Assembly: GCA_032164295.1 (NCBI GenBank)
Contig: JAJHTX010000001.1
Coordinates: 2,356,001 to 2,420,000 of the forward strand
Source of the DNA: Inonotus obliquus
Taxonomy: Eukaryota; Basidiomycota; Agaricomycetes; Hymenochaetales; Hymenochaetaceae
Reading direction: 5' to 3'
DNA length: 64,000 bases
Position numbers and translations under genes: made by a program. Every line of letters begins with the position of its first letter. Position 1 is the stretch's first letter. Positions 35,439 through 47,109 of the stretch are shown piece after piece. A model generated the notes under the pieces. It saw only the letters and a list, made by a program, of their open reading frames with translations, searched no databases and was not told where the DNA came from.

Positions 35439-37855
35439 ATGTTCTTGCCTCGACTTTCTCGCGTCGCTCTCTCTCCTGCCACCCGCCACTACGCTACTAT
35501 GTCTGAGATACGCGTGAAGAGTCCCCTAGTGGGCTTGAATGCAGTCGCACGTGAGAAGGCCGAACAGATATCGGCTCACTGGAAGGGCACCAGCGCATCT
35601 GGCGAACCTACAAAGAATTTCATCGGCGGTCAGTTTGTGGAAAGCAAAGCTGACACCCTCATTGATGTACTGGATCCTGTGAGTAATCCGATTCTTCATC
35701 TACACAAGTAGTACTCACACGAAGAGGAATAGTCCACCCAGACCCTTCTGACCAGAGTGCCGGAGACGACGAGTGCTGAGTTCGAAAGTGCAGTCCAAGC
35801 TGCTTCAGAGGCTTTTAAGTCATGGAGTCGTACAAGTCTCCTCTCTCGCCAAAGGGTTGTCTTTGAATTGCAGAACCAAATTCGCCAGAATGCGGAAGCT
35901 CTGGCGAATAGCATAGTTCTTGAGCAAGGAAAAACACTTGCAGGTACTTTGATTTAATCTGAAATATCCCCGTCAAGCTGAGATTACTGTATACTAGATG
36001 CGCGCGGTGACGTTCTGCGTGGTCTTCAGGTCGTTGAGACTGCGTGTGGAATAACCAGTACAATCCTTGGCGAGAAGCTAGAAGTCAGCAAAGACATGGA
36101 TACTGAAACTCGACGCTTGCCTCTTGGTGTTTGTGCAAGTATTGCACCGTTCAATTTTCCTGCGTGTGTTACTTGCTCCCTTGTTAATGATTCGAACTCA
36201 CGATTTTACAGTATGATTCCTCTTTGGACAATCCCAATGGCTCTTGCGACTGGCAATACTCTTGTGGTGAAGCCCTCAGAGCGAGACCCTGGGGCAGCCA
36301 TGATGATCGCCGAGTATGTCCAGATTAATTGCGACATTGAATTTCGCAGCGGCCTAATTACATTTGTTCAAGGCTATGCGAACGTGCTGGTGTACCTCCT
36401 GGTGTCGTGAACGTTGTCCATGTAAGCTTAATGTTCATGCCCGACCTTTATGTATCTCACTGTATCTCACCACTAGGGGTCGGTACCAACCGTCAATGCC
36501 ATTTGTGATCACCCCGCTATTAAAGCTATCAGCTTTGTGGGAGGTACTCACTTGCTACTTCAAAGTCCCCGCAAGAAATTGAATACTGACGGTCCACTCA
36601 GGTGACCGGGCTGGCAAGCACATTTATGAAAGGTATGTTCTATCGTAGACCGTGCTACGTTCACGTCATTGATTTCGACTACAGAGGAACGCGCAATGGG
36701 AAGCGCGTCCAGGTACGAGGTTGTTATTGAAAACACGAAGTACTCTTCAATTCGTTCTTCTCAAGGCGAATCTCGGAGCTAAAAACCATGCTGTGATCAT
36801 GCCCGATGGTATTTACTGTTCTTTCACTGATGGCGAGTCCTCTTTCTAACTTTATTGTAGCAAATAAGAATACAGCCATCAACTCCATACTTGGCGCAGC
36901 CTTTGGTGCTGCTGGACAACGATGCATGGCCATATCGGTTGGTAAGTTCTATCTCTTTGCGAACTCTTACGTCGCAATCTGACACGTATTTAAAGCTATC
37001 CTCGTTGGCACTGCTCAGACGTTATTACCGGAACTAATAGACCGTGCAAAATCACTCAAAGTCAGCGGCGGATTCGAGAAGGGTGCTGACCTGTAAGATT
37101 CTTATTGTGCATTGCAGTCTGCAATCTGAAAAACTTTCCGTACTGTCAGAGGCCCTTTAACCTCTCCTGCAGCAAAGCAGAGAGTTGTTGGTCTAATTTC
37201 CTCGGTGGAGGAACAAGGAGGCCGCCTTCTTCTGGATGGTCGCCGTATTGACGTTCCTGGGTATCCGGATGGTAATTTCGTCGGTCCCACTATTGTCGAG
37301 GTTACTGTGGACATGGAGGCTTACAAGTATGAGTTTAACACATGGATCTCGATGACCTTTTCAGCTGACCGAACTCTAGACAAGAGATTTTCGGACCAGT
37401 CCTTTGTGTTATTACATCTGACACTCTCGATGATGCCATAGCAATTATTAACGCGAACAAGTATGGAAACGGAACAGGTTTGTCTTTATCAACCTCAGTA
37501 ATCTTCTAGGTATACAATTTATACTTCTCCTGCAGCAATTTTCACTCAGTCGGGAGCTACAGCGCGCAAGTTTGAGAGTAATGTAGAAGTGGGTCAAGTC
37601 GGGATCAACGTTCCCATCCCAGTACCACTCCCAATGTTCGCATGGAGTGGAAACAAGGCCAGCTTCCTTGGGGATATCGGGTACTATGGCAAAAGCGGCA
37701 TCAACTTTTATACACAGATAAAGGTAGGTCCAATCTTATGAATGTCGAGAGACTGCATCTTAATCGTTCTTATCCTCCAGACTATCACTAGCTTGTGGAA
37801 AGCAGAGGACGCGATAGGAAACAAGGCATCGGTTGATATGCCTACGATGCGCTGA
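35439..37855 (+). CDS. Methylmalonate-semialdehyde dehydrogenase (acylating), ALDH6 family
   Basis: This mitochondrial, CoA-dependent aldehyde dehydrogenase converts methylmalonate or malonate semialdehyde to propionyl- or acetyl-CoA in valine and pyrimidine catabolism. An N-terminal presequence is visible ([19 protein letters not shown]). Family landmarks are [43 protein letters not shown], and the catalytic cysteine in [15 protein letters not shown]. Later come FVGPTIVEV, a spliced [13 protein letters not shown], and [20 protein letters not shown]. About fifteen exons are present, several of them very short (for example [11 protein letters not shown] and GTRNGKRVQ). The ATG at 35439 is used. 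It ends ASVDMPTMR at 37855. Promoter motifs are given in the preceding entry. Confidence 0.92.
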
Positions 37856-38041
37856 AGAAGAGACACACTGCAATGTATATTAGCAAAGCAGTAATCCATG
37901 AGAATTCAAGTCGATTATCAACTGGTTCTTCAGAGTGACTATTGCCTCGAGTTCCCGATCCTGAGTTAATGGTGAAAGCATGGAATCAGTGTATCTACCA
38001 AATTTTAGTTTCAAGACATCCAGTGCAATGTCAATCGAACA

Positions 38042-38797
38042 TCACGCTTCCGAATGCGTAGGAATCTCAGTAGAAGGTTTCTGTTTGAAGAACCGTTTCC
38101 TTCGTACTTCCCAAGTTTCTGGTGATTGACTATCACGTCTCTCGCCAGCGATTCTCCCAGCTCGATCGTATACGCCAACAGCAGTACCGAGGAAAGCGCA
38201 GGAGGCGAATGCGACGGGCAATGAGCGTGCTGTTGATGAAGCCCATATGGAACACGAATGAGATGTTGTTTTAATAGATAAAAAATGAATGGATAGCGGA
38301 GATGGAGGACGAACGTACCTTTGAGTCCAGCAAGGAATCCAGCTGCACAACCACCTGCCGCACCATTCAACGGGTCGTCCTTCTCACGCGTGTTAGCAAC
38401 GATAGATTCAGTCGCAGCGAACGTAAACCCCATTGCAGCTTTTTTAGCGTAAAGAGAACCAATATGCAAATAGTGAATCCCATTCCAGTTCACATAAACA
38501 TAGACACATCAGTTCTAAATCATCTTCATCCAATACCAATGACCAAAGCCAATGGAAGGACAAAAGTAGCAATAACTCACCAAAGAACCCAATAGTCCCA
38601 CTATATTTCGTAAACACGCCCAAAGCACCCTTGTTATGTTTCCCCAAAGCCGTTTGGATCGTACTAACGAGTGTGCCGAATATCCCTCCTTGTAGACCTA
38701 CGAAAGACGCGTATTTGACGGTTGATTTGGGTTCGTAGAATTGTAACTTGGAGGATGTTGAGTTGTCGTGTTGAGATGAATCGTCTGGGTTTGCCAT
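38042..38797 (-). CDS. Complex I accessory subunit, NDUFA11/B14.7-like (Tim17 fold)
   Basis: This looks like the small membrane subunit of NADH:ubiquinone oxidoreductase known as NDUFA11 in animals and as the 21.3 kDa subunit in Neurospora. It has the Tim17/22-type four-helix pattern: YASFVGLQGGIFGTLVSTIQ, KYSGTIGFFG, AMGFTFAATESIVANTREKD followed by NGAAGGCAAGFLAGLK, and ARSLPVAFASCAFLGTAVGV. The GG-AAGF-AGL motif is characteristic of this group. The charged C-terminal tail ends PSTEIPTHSEA. Four exons are likely. A Tim17-family translocase or a less specific member of that fold is the alternative. Confidence 0.75.
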
Positions 38798-39042
38798 GTC
38801 TATAGCTGGCGAAGGGGCGGTGAGGGAGTAGAGAGAGGCAGCTAGGTAGGCTTCAGGATAGAAACAAGTTTACAAGATTGCTTGAGTATGTGACAGTCAA
38901 ACGGTGTGGTACCGACTGGCTCGGCAGACGCCGGAGATGCTCTTACAGACACCACCACAAGAAATAAAATAAAATAGTCTCCAACGTAAGTTTGTTCTCA
39001 TTCAAGTATATGCGATACTAGCCAGGTAAGACAGACAAATTG

Positions 39043-41531
39043 TTACAATTTACGCCGTTTGCCTACGCCTTTTCCTTCTACGCCCGAGCTCTTCCTCTTC
39101 ACACTTTCAACCAGACTCTGCAAACTCTGAGACGTCCCAGAACCACTAGCATTCTTTGAAGAACTAGATGTCCTCGTTTCCGTTGGCATTCCTTTGCCTG
39201 GTTGTCGCTTGGCTCGTTCTTCAAGTAGCGCTGCCATGCTTTTGGTCTTTTTGAAGCTGAACATTAAAACGTTTCAATAAACTACGAAAAAAAGAGTAGG
39301 TTGATATAAACGCACTGAGGATTGCTAGGATCAATAGCAAATGTATGATCCTCATGAAGAGCTTTAAATCGCTCGTCCTTAATATCAATCTGGAAATCCT
39401 CCTGGATCTCATCATCCTCGTCGCCCATTCCCTTCTTCTTGTCCTTCTTCCCGCGTTTCTTCCCCTTTATCCTTTCCGCTTTGAGAATTGCTTTCATATC
39501 GAAGTGTCTACGCTCGCTTGAGGCGTCATCTGGCGCAACGAGGAGCTCGAGTTCAGCTTCTGTTGCTGGGCGAGGTTTAGTGGGAAGATCGTCTTCCACT
39601 TCTCCGTCTTTCCCTTTGGCCTCCTTGGATTTGGACTTCGGCTTATTACGAGAATCAAGCCCCTCCTCCTTTCCGTCGCTTTCACTGTCGCTACCCATCG
39701 CGAAGAAGTCATCATCAAGCGCTTTGGGTTTCTTGCTCTTGACTTCCTCCCTTTTTTCCTCATCGAGGTTTTCTTTTTCCTTTTTCTCCTTTCGCGCTAG
39801 ACGTTTCTCCTTTTGCTTCCGCTTGTACTTCTCAATGGTCGTCTCCTCGCCATTATTCCCGTTTGCCTCGCTCAGCCCAGGCATGAAAGTGATCTCCACA
39901 TCACCCTCTGCGCCCCTGTCTTCGTCGGCAAAAGGATCGACGTCTGTGGGTCCTTCACCACCAAGTAAGAGTGCCCGGAGGTTTTCTCGTTCGGATTTAC
40001 TCTTATTTTTGTTATCCTCGTCTTCGTCCTCTGAGCTGGAGGACGCGATGTATGCACGAAAGTCGCCTTCTTCGATTTCTTTTCGGGATAGTGAACGCCT
40101 TGTGACAGTATTCCACTCGGGATCGTCCTCGTCCCATTTTAATTTGACCTTAGAGTGTCGCAGCGCGTCCGTTGTAAAGTCTAGTGGTTTGTAAGTCGTG
40201 CTGGCTCTTTCAGTCGCAGGCGTTGCTTCGTCCCTGTGGTATAGGCATTAGGATAAAAATACGAATTTGAGTGCGACAGGTGTCACTCGCCTGAATTCGT
40301 CATCAAATGCCATATCATCGGGGACGAAGCTCAAGTCGAAAATATTTGCAGAGCGTTCTAGCTCTGTACCATCGAGCTCCGAGACTAAATGCGCGGCAGT
40401 CTCAACTGTATCGCATGTAACGATAGCATAGTAGTATCTAACAATAACTTAGCAAATTTTCGAGTGTAGTCGATTGGACATACCGAAGTCGTTCCAGCTG
40501 GTACTTTCTTAGTGCCTTCTCGTCGTACGGGTCACCATCGTCCTCCTGGATGAGGTTACCAAGTGTGTCATCCTGTCGACTCTTCTTATAGATCTCCTTT
40601 GGCGGACCCTCGACCTCTTCCTTCTTCAGCCTCTCCTTGCCAAACTCAGATGGATACACGCGTACGCTGAGTACCTTACCGCGGACGATCCTAGCAGAAG
40701 TGGTTGTCTTTTCAATTTCAGCTCCGTTACCGATGGCAGTGGCATTGACAGCGACAGACGCCGACGGAGCGGTAGGGGAGACAAGGGATGAGAATATTTT
40801 GTAGAGGTGGCTGGCCCGGACGTGGTCCCAGTCTAAATTGACAACGGCTATCCGGTTCGTCCTAGTTCCGGCGGTCTGGTCGGGTACCTCACTGTCCTCG
40901 TCTTTGGCGTGCTGCTTGATATACGCAGCGGCCTGGGCGTCGAGGTCCGCATAGGAGTCCTCATCTTCGTTTAGGTCTATTTCTAAGTATTCGTCCTCTT
41001 CGGCGAGTACGGGGATTGGTTTCGATGCGTGACGGCCAAGTACTACTTCTCCGTCGTCAACCTCGCTTTCGTGATTTTCCCGGGCGCTTTCATCATCCTG
41101 TTCCTCATCAGAAGATTCCAGTAAAACTTGACCACGGGCATAGTCGACTATTGCCGGTGCCTCTGCATTAGTGTCTGGCTGAAGACGAGTGTCCTTGCCA
41201 TTGTCCTCGAGCGTGTCATCTTCACCCTCCAGCCGGTAGAACCTCCTGAGGTCATCCTTCTCATGAGTGTCAGAGATTGGTCTCCCGTATTTGTCTACAC
41301 GACCGGCTGTCAGAGTGCCAGCGCACGCAAGACAAGATCAATCAGTAAGAGATGGTAGATGCAGCAGACAGCACTGCACGTACCTCTTGATATTTTCTTA
41401 CCGCGTTTCTTTTCGTTGCCATCGTCGAAAATTGCCTTGAAGCGTCCGTCTACGACTACTTTTTGCTTGCTCTTTTTTGGTCTACGAAAACGAGGGTCAT
41501 TGTGTAGACGTGCAAAGCGTGGATCGCTCAT
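39043..41531 (-). CDS. ESF1: Ribosome biogenesis protein Esf1
   Basis: Esf1 is a nucleolar protein required for 18S rRNA processing in the small-subunit processome. The start ATG at 41531 gives MSDPRFARLHNDPRFRRPKK, the expected N-terminus. Conserved blocks are VDKYGRPISDTHEKDDLRRF, then NRIAVVNLDWDHVRASHLYK, LRYYYAIVTCDTVETAAHLV and ANIFDLSFVPDDMAFDD. The C-terminal NUC153-type segment is IKDERFKALHEDHTFAIDPS followed by FKKTKSMAALLEERAKRQ. Between them lie long Lys/Glu/Asp-rich stretches. The gene has few introns. A Ser-rich frame of 251 codons on the opposite strand (39439-40194) is a shadow of the acidic/basic region. The gene is head-to-head with the repeat-peptide gene. Confidence 0.9.
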
Positions 41532-41846
41532 GAACGACCAATTAGAAAGATTTTTTAGCCGAGCCAATGGATGTAACTGATGGGTAAGAATAGCTGTGAG
41601 AAGTTGTTTTGATTTTGGTCACTATGGCATCGTCGGTCGCGTCCAATATATAGCCGCCGCGCCTCCCTACCTTACCCTCCCTCTCCTTTCTCTCCCAGTC
41701 AGTCTCTGTCTTGCTGTTGAGCCGTGCTCCTCCTTCCTTCCTTTCTCCCTTATTCTTCGTTCAAAGTCAGGCCGCAGGGCGACCTTTCATTATCACCTCG
41801 CTGTCCATTACTTTTCTCTCATTCAATTAGCAGAAACACTTTCGTT
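41532..41846. promoter_or_regulatory. Divergent promoter, ESF1 / repeat-peptide gene
   Basis: This is a 315 bp interval. A TATATAG sequence at 41647-41653 is followed by a pyrimidine-rich tract (about 41665-41765), the layout of a strongly transcribed fungal promoter directed towards the repeat-peptide gene. No such features face ESF1. Confidence 0.6.
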
Positions 41847-42696
41847 ATGATTCGCATCACAGCACTCGCTCTTCTCGCAGTTTGCATTGCTCAAGTATTT
41901 GCAGGCCCAGTTCCGGCTCCTCAACCCGTTCCGGTACGAACTATTACATTGACATGATTTTTCTTTTCAATTCTTATCGATTACTTTTTTTCAGGATGCT
42001 CTTGAGGCTCGCTCACCGGCTCCCTTCGAACCTATCGTCGTTTACGCCAGGCAAGACATTAACACAATCCCCGCAGAGAGCCCGACGAAGGCTCCCAACG
42101 GTGTGATCGAGCCATACGTTAGGGAGAAACGCCAGAACGTTAACACCATCCCTGCCGAAAATCCCACCAAGGCTCCCAACGGAGTCATTGAGCCATATGT
42201 CAGAGTAAAGCGCCAGGACGTTAACTCGATTCCGGCTGAGACCCCGACCAAGGCGCCTAACGGTGTTATTGAGCCGTACGTCAGGGAGAAGCGTCAGAAT
42301 GTTAACACGATCCCTGCAGAAACACCAACCAAGGCACCGAACGGAGTGATTGAGCCTTACACTAGGATGGTGAAACGCCAGGACATCAACACCGTCCCCG
42401 CTGAGACCCCCACGAAAGCACCGAACGGTGTAATCGAGCCATACGTTAGAGAGAAGCGCCAGAACGTCAACAACATCCCGGCCGAAACTCCCACCAAGGC
42501 GCCCAACGGTGTTATTGAGCCATACGTCAGAGTGAAGCGTCAGGATCTTAACACCATCCCCGCTGAGACTCCGACCAAGGCGCCCAACGGTGTCATTGAG
42601 CCGTACGTTAGGGAGAAGCGACAGAACGGGGGCGTGAACACGATCCCGGCTGAGGCTGCGACCAAGTCACCTAACGGCGTAATCGAACTTTACTGA
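41847..42696 (+). CDS. Secreted Kex2-processed tandem-repeat peptide precursor
   Basis: Two exons (41847-41933, 41995-42696) encode 262 residues. Residues 1-19 (MIRITALALLAVCIAQVFA) are a signal peptide. After a Pro-rich spacer ending VVYAR, eight units follow with the consensus QxVNTIPAETPTKAPNGVIE, then PYVR(E/V)KR. Seven units end in Lys-Arg, mostly within R-x-K-R, a Kex2/furin-type site. The eighth lacks it and stops at VIELY. Cleavage would free peptides of about 25 residues with N-terminal Gln. The layout matches fungal KEX2-processed repeat proteins, whose products include signalling peptides, surface peptides and cyclised metabolites. No neighbouring cyclisation or oxidation enzymes are present, so a plain secreted peptide is more likely. 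The biological role is unknown. Confidence 0.9.
42052..42693 (+). repeat. Eight 81-bp coding tandem repeats
   Basis: Units run 42052-42132, 42133-42213, 42214-42294, 42295-42378 (one extra codon), 42379-42459, 42460-42540, 42541-42621 and 42622-42693 (short, degenerate). Odd units begin Gln-Asp and even units Gln-Asn. Units ending VREKR and VRVKR also alternate for the first three, giving a 162-bp higher-order period. Synonymous differences between units are frequent while protein changes are few. Confidence 0.95.
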
Positions 42697-43090
42697 GGTA
42701 TGTATGCAAGTTAGACTTGTGTGCGTAATACTGGGGCATTCATCTCATCAGCACTCGTTTTAGTTTGATTCCCCCGTTCGTCTTCTTGCCTTCGAGTTTG
42801 GTGAGTTGTTTAAGTTCGTATTCAGGCAGAATAATCCTAATGAATTTTGCAGCCGAGTATGCTGTTGCTGGCGCTGATAGCGATCATAATAGAGATGTTT
42901 GCTGGAGAGAGGACACTGGCTTGCGGTCCTGTACTTTTTCGATTTTTTAACCTTCGACCTTCGTACCTGTAACTTTTCCCCCGTCACCTTTTGCCGCTCT
43001 TCAGCAACATTGACCATTGACTTGGACGTTTCTTTTGTGTGATCTACGACATTTGATACCAAATGATTATCCAAGAATACTGCATTGGAC
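42697..43090. other. 3'-3' intergenic region between repeat-peptide gene and MOCS2B
   Basis: This 394 bp interval holds the 3' flanks of both convergent genes. A GTATG right after the repeat-peptide stop, with later acceptor-like sites, suggests a possible 3' UTR intron. A minus-strand open frame of 125 codons (42760-43137) runs through it, but it has no recognisable protein features and overlaps the MOCS2B end out of frame. Confidence 0.5.
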
Positions 43091-43665
43091 TCATGGAGCA
43101 TAGTTCTCCTTCCACTCCGCATCCTCCTCTCTTTCACCCTCGTAGTACTCCCTCTTCCAAATTTGCGCTTTGAGCTTGACCTCTTCTAGAATGAACTCGC
43201 AAGCGCTGAACGCTTCTTTGCGATGTGGTGAGGAGACAGCGATGATGATAGATGGTTCACCAACCGGCACTGTCCCTAGTCTATGGTACAGCGCGCAGCG
43301 TAGTATTAGTGATATGCTCGGATTGTGTTCTGGCTGTGATGATGTGAGGGAGGAGCGTGCTGCTTGTAAGATATTTGCCATTGTTCTGATGGCAAGTTTG
43401 GTGTATGCCTGGTACTCTAGACGCGTTACTGTTTTTCCTGGAGTGGTCCATCATAAATAGAGACCACTAAATACGATTGTGGTAAAGCAGAACCTCTGAA
43501 TGAATTCCGCGTTGTGCCTATGAACACGGCCTTTGCACCCGCCTCATCACTGCTGACAGAGTCGATAATGGACGTTGTGTCAAGTGGGTCGTAAGTGAGC
43601 GCGCATATACCGTCTTCCGTTCTAAGTTCAGCTGGCGTTGAAGCAGAAGGTGATATTGCAGCCAT
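43091..43665 (-). CDS. Molybdopterin synthase catalytic (large) subunit, MOCS2B/MoaE
   Basis: MoaE-type subunits convert cyclic pyranopterin monophosphate to molybdopterin using sulfur carried by the small subunit. The start ATG at 43665 gives MAAISPSASTPAELRTEDGI. Family motifs are KAVFIGTTRNSFRGKTVTRL (across one intron of about 60 nt), EYQAYTKLA, YHRLGTVPVGEPSIIIAVSS, PHRKEAFSACEFILEEVKLK and IWKREYYEGE. These include the Arg and Lys residues expected at the active site. The protein is about 170 residues, normal length. The small subunit is not in this window. It shares a 174 bp divergent promoter with the PsuG-PfkB gene. Confidence 0.92.
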
Positions 43666-43839
43666 GGCGTAGCCAGACTTTAGATTATGGATTATGGATT
43701 TGGACGGAGGCAAGCTTTGGCGACCCTGAATACTGATCGCCATCCTCAACGATCCGCGTTCCGTGTATTTCCTTGCTCGCCATCACCGTGACCATTGAGC
43801 AAGACCATTGAGCAAGACCCGTGTCTTGCTCACACAGGC
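43666..43839. promoter_or_regulatory. Bidirectional promoter, MOCS2B / PsuG-PfkB
   Basis: This is 174 bp between opposite start codons. It contains a 13-bp tandem duplication (accattgagcaag at 43791-43803 and 43804-43816), close to the PsuG start. No TATA box is seen. Confidence 0.5.
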
Positions 43840-46800
43840 ATGGCAATTGAGAAGGGCCTACTCCACCTTCTCCCAGCTCCTTCAAAGGCAGCATCAAGAC
43901 GATACTATGCATCCTATTCCTCCAACCTCCCAAAATCATTATCCCGGGTTCTAACAGCTTGCGCACCACTAGACATTCACCCTGAGGTCCTCGACGCGCT
44001 CTCTTCAAGCTCACGTAAACCTATAGTTGCTCTTGAAACAGCACTAGTAACAAATGGCATGCCACCACCTACCAATCTCGCAGTAGCCCGGAATCTTGAA
44101 AAGATTGTACGTGAACAAGGAGCTGTTCCTGCTACTATTGGAATTATTGGTGGGCGTGTGAAGATTGGGTTGACGGAAGGAGAGCTGGAGAGGCTTGCGG
44201 ATACTGTGGGGAATAAGAGCCTCGTTAAGGTAGGGCTGTTTTTATGAGACTACATTAAAATTGGGTGTTTATCGTCGGGATGGATGTTAGGTTTCGAGAC
44301 GGGATATTGGACCTATTATTAGCCAGAGACTGGACGGCGGGACCACAATATGCGGAACACTCATTTTTGCGCACTTGGCTGGTATTAGAGTCTTTGCTAC
44401 TGGAGGGTATGTCAATGCAGATTGCTGTCCGTACTGAGTACCGATTACGGGTTACGCTATCTAGTTTGGGCGGTGTACATCGCGGTGCCCAAGATAGTGA
44501 GAGGCTCTGTCAAATACTACAGTGTTTTCTAATGAATATTTGCTAGCTATGGATATCTCTGCTGATCTACATGAGCTAACGAGGTGTCCCGTTGGCGTCG
44601 TATCCTGTGGTGTAAAGTCAATCTTGGATATCGGAAGGTGAGCTTCATTGCTGAGTGTATGTTAACTGTATCGAGATACACATTTTCTGTCTGACAGGAC
44701 TTTGGAGTATCTCGTCAGTCGTTCAACTCTGCCACTCTCTTCAAGCTTCGGAACTTAATCCGTTCCAGGAGACTCTCGGCGTTCCAGTCGTGACGTATGG
44801 AGAAACTTACAATTTCCCAGCTTTCTTTTGTGGACAGAGCGATTTCGAGGTAAGTTCTAGTTATTGGCTAACATACATCAACTAATAATGGGATATGACT
44901 TTTTCTAGACAAATTGGAAGATCAACAACCCTCGAGCAGCAGCGGAGATTCTTGGTGAATCGTGTTCCCTCAGCTAAAAAAACTTCCCTGTTCTAATATT
45001 CGAGGCTCCTCAGATGCACAAGCTCGTCTTGGTCTCCAGAACGGTACGCTCTTCGCAGCACCGATGCCCGAGCAATATGCTGCGCAAGGTGCAGAAGTGC
45101 AAACGGCCGTTGAACAGGCAATTCGAGAGTCTGAAGAATACGGAATCAGTAAAAAGGGGAAAGATGTTACGCCTTGGCTCCTTTCTCGTGTCCTCGAATT
45201 GACCGGAGGCAAATCATTGGAGAATAGTATGCTATTCTAATATATCTCACCTCGTTGACGTTCTTAGTGAAGGCTTCAGATGTGGCTCTTATTGAGAATA
45301 CGGCGGTGATAGGTAGGCTGTCGATCGCCCTTTGCCAACAATTTGAATTGATGAGTATATCAGGAAGTCAAATTTCGGTGGAGCTCGCAAGATTGGAAGA
45401 CGGGAGACAAGTGGAGTCCGATGAACCTGCAAGTTCTACCGTCCAATGTAAGATGTATGAGTTCCACGTTTGATAACACCGTCTGGTTTTCAGCTAGGGA
45501 ATTCGCCAGCCACATCCGCAAGAACCACTACTACCTCCGAAGAACACAAACAGAGGCAAACCCCTTCACAGGACTGGACAATCGAATCTGATTCGGAACC
45601 GAGGGTAATTGAACTCGTTGCTTTGAAGCTTCCTCATCTAACCGGTGAGAAACTAGGCAGCCCCTAAGCTAGTGGTAGTAGGCGCAGCAGCAGTAGACAT
45701 CACCGGTCGAGTCTCCCGAGGCCTAACGCGCGTAATCACCCAAACAACTGCTCCTGGAACCGTTAGCCTCTCCGTCGGCGGCGTCGCGCGCAACATAGCT
45801 GAAGCAGCTCATCGCGTTCTCGCAGCCGGTCCTGACAGTGATCCCGACGCTACACTCCTCGTATCTCCTATTGGGAAGAATGATGAGTTCTCATCATTCA
45901 TAGTCGATGAACACGATGTCCTTGGTATACGGAACGATGGACTTTTAAGGACTTCAGAGCAAAGAACAGCGGTGTGTGATATGGTGCTTGATGCTGCTGG
46001 CTCCCTCGTGGGTGGCGTAGCGGATATGGATATTATTCGCAATCTATCCGAGGCTGCTGTAAGTCAGAGTAATATTACCTTCCTTTTCATTTAACTTAAG
46101 AGTGTAATATATTTCGCAGGTACTTGATCGGCTCCGTGACGAGAATCCCGCTTTGGTTGTGATGGATGGTAATTTGTCACAAACGACCATCTCGGCGCTT
46201 TTGAAGTATTGTTGGAGTCTCCCGGATCCGATTCCTTGTAAGTACCGCATTCATCCATTAGATATTTGAGGGAGTAATGATGTTTGTACACGAATTATAG
46301 CGTTCTTGTAAGTGTCCGAATCAAGAGAAAGCTACGGCGAAAAAACTAATCTATACCCATACAGTGAACCAACATCAGTCTCCAAATCCGTCTCAATCCT
46401 CCCCGGAATCCTCGAACAACTTATTACGAACGACAAAACAGCGGCAAATTCCCCAGTCACATATGCCGCTCCCAACACACTCGAACTAGCACATCTCTAC
46501 CGCGAAGCCAACTCAGAAACTCGAGGGATGATCAACCATCGCGTATGGTGGGAAGTCCTCCACAGTTTCAACCTCGGGTCACAATGGCGATTGGATCTCG
46601 AACAACTTGCTAGGAGGCCTGCGTGTCCCGTTAAAGACAAAGGCGATTTAATGTTCCTCATTCGGGACGGGATCGCGCAGATGGCGGTGAACTTGCTACC
46701 ATTCTTCCAGAACCTTATTGTCAAGTGCGGTGAGAAGGGCGTTGTGGTTGTGATGCGCATTTCAGGGGAGGACATCATCGATTCGCCATGGAATTTCGAA

Positions 46801-47109
46801 GCTAGCAATCCACTGAAAGGGTATGTCGTCGCCAAGGGTCTGCAAGGAAAGGAGCTCGTAGTTTTGAAGCACTACCCCGCTCTACCCGTCGAACCAGAGG
46901 AAATCATAAGCGTAACAGGGGCAGGTGACTCCCTCGCAGGAGCACTCTGCGCTTCCCTCGTGAAGGACCCGACGACATTCCATAATCCCGAACGTTTGGA
47001 TGCGGCGATGCATCTCGCGCAGAGGGCGGCTGTTCTATCTTTGCATAGTGTTAGGGCAATCTCGCCTTTGCTCGGAGAGGAAGCATCGAAAGCTGGGATA
47101 AGGCCATGA
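43840..47109 (+). CDS. Fused pseudouridine-5'-phosphate glycosidase and PfkB-family (pseudouridine) kinase
   Basis: Two enzymes of pseudouridine breakdown are fused: the kinase phosphorylates pseudouridine, and the PsuG/indigoidine synthase A-type glycosidase splits the C-C bond to uracil and ribose-5-phosphate. The N-terminus (MAIEKGLLHLLPAPSKAASR) may target mitochondria. PsuG blocks are PIVALETALVTNGMPPPTNL, GIIGGRVKIGL, CPVGVVSCGVKSILDIGR and NGTLFAAPMPEQYAAQG. A low-complexity linker of about 40 residues follows, then a phase-0 intron, then the kinase: PKLVVVGAAAVDITGRVSRG, SVGGVARNIAEAAHRVLAAG, VVMDGNLS and the C-terminal signature VTGAGDSLAGALCASL with its catalytic Asp. About twelve exons are present. 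The stop at 47107-47109 directly abuts the stop of IRC3 on the other strand. Confidence 0.88.

Noticed and set aside
39439..40194. Ser-rich open frame of 251 codons, plus strand
   Set aside because: It is the antisense shadow of the Lys/Glu/Asp-rich part of ESF1, whose motifs on the other strand are clear.
42052..42693. CRISPR-like or satellite array
   Set aside because: The 81-bp units are contiguous, stay in frame, and encode conserved peptide with Lys-Arg sites; there are no spacers.
42760..43137. Minus-strand open frame of 125 codons
   Set aside because: It overlaps the true MOCS2B end in another frame and is basic and unstructured, with no ATG-supported start or family match.
41847..47109. 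Ribosomally made cyclic peptide (dikaritin-like) gene cluster
   Set aside because: No UstYa-type oxidase, P450, methyltransferase or peptidase lies near the repeat-peptide gene; neighbours are housekeeping genes.
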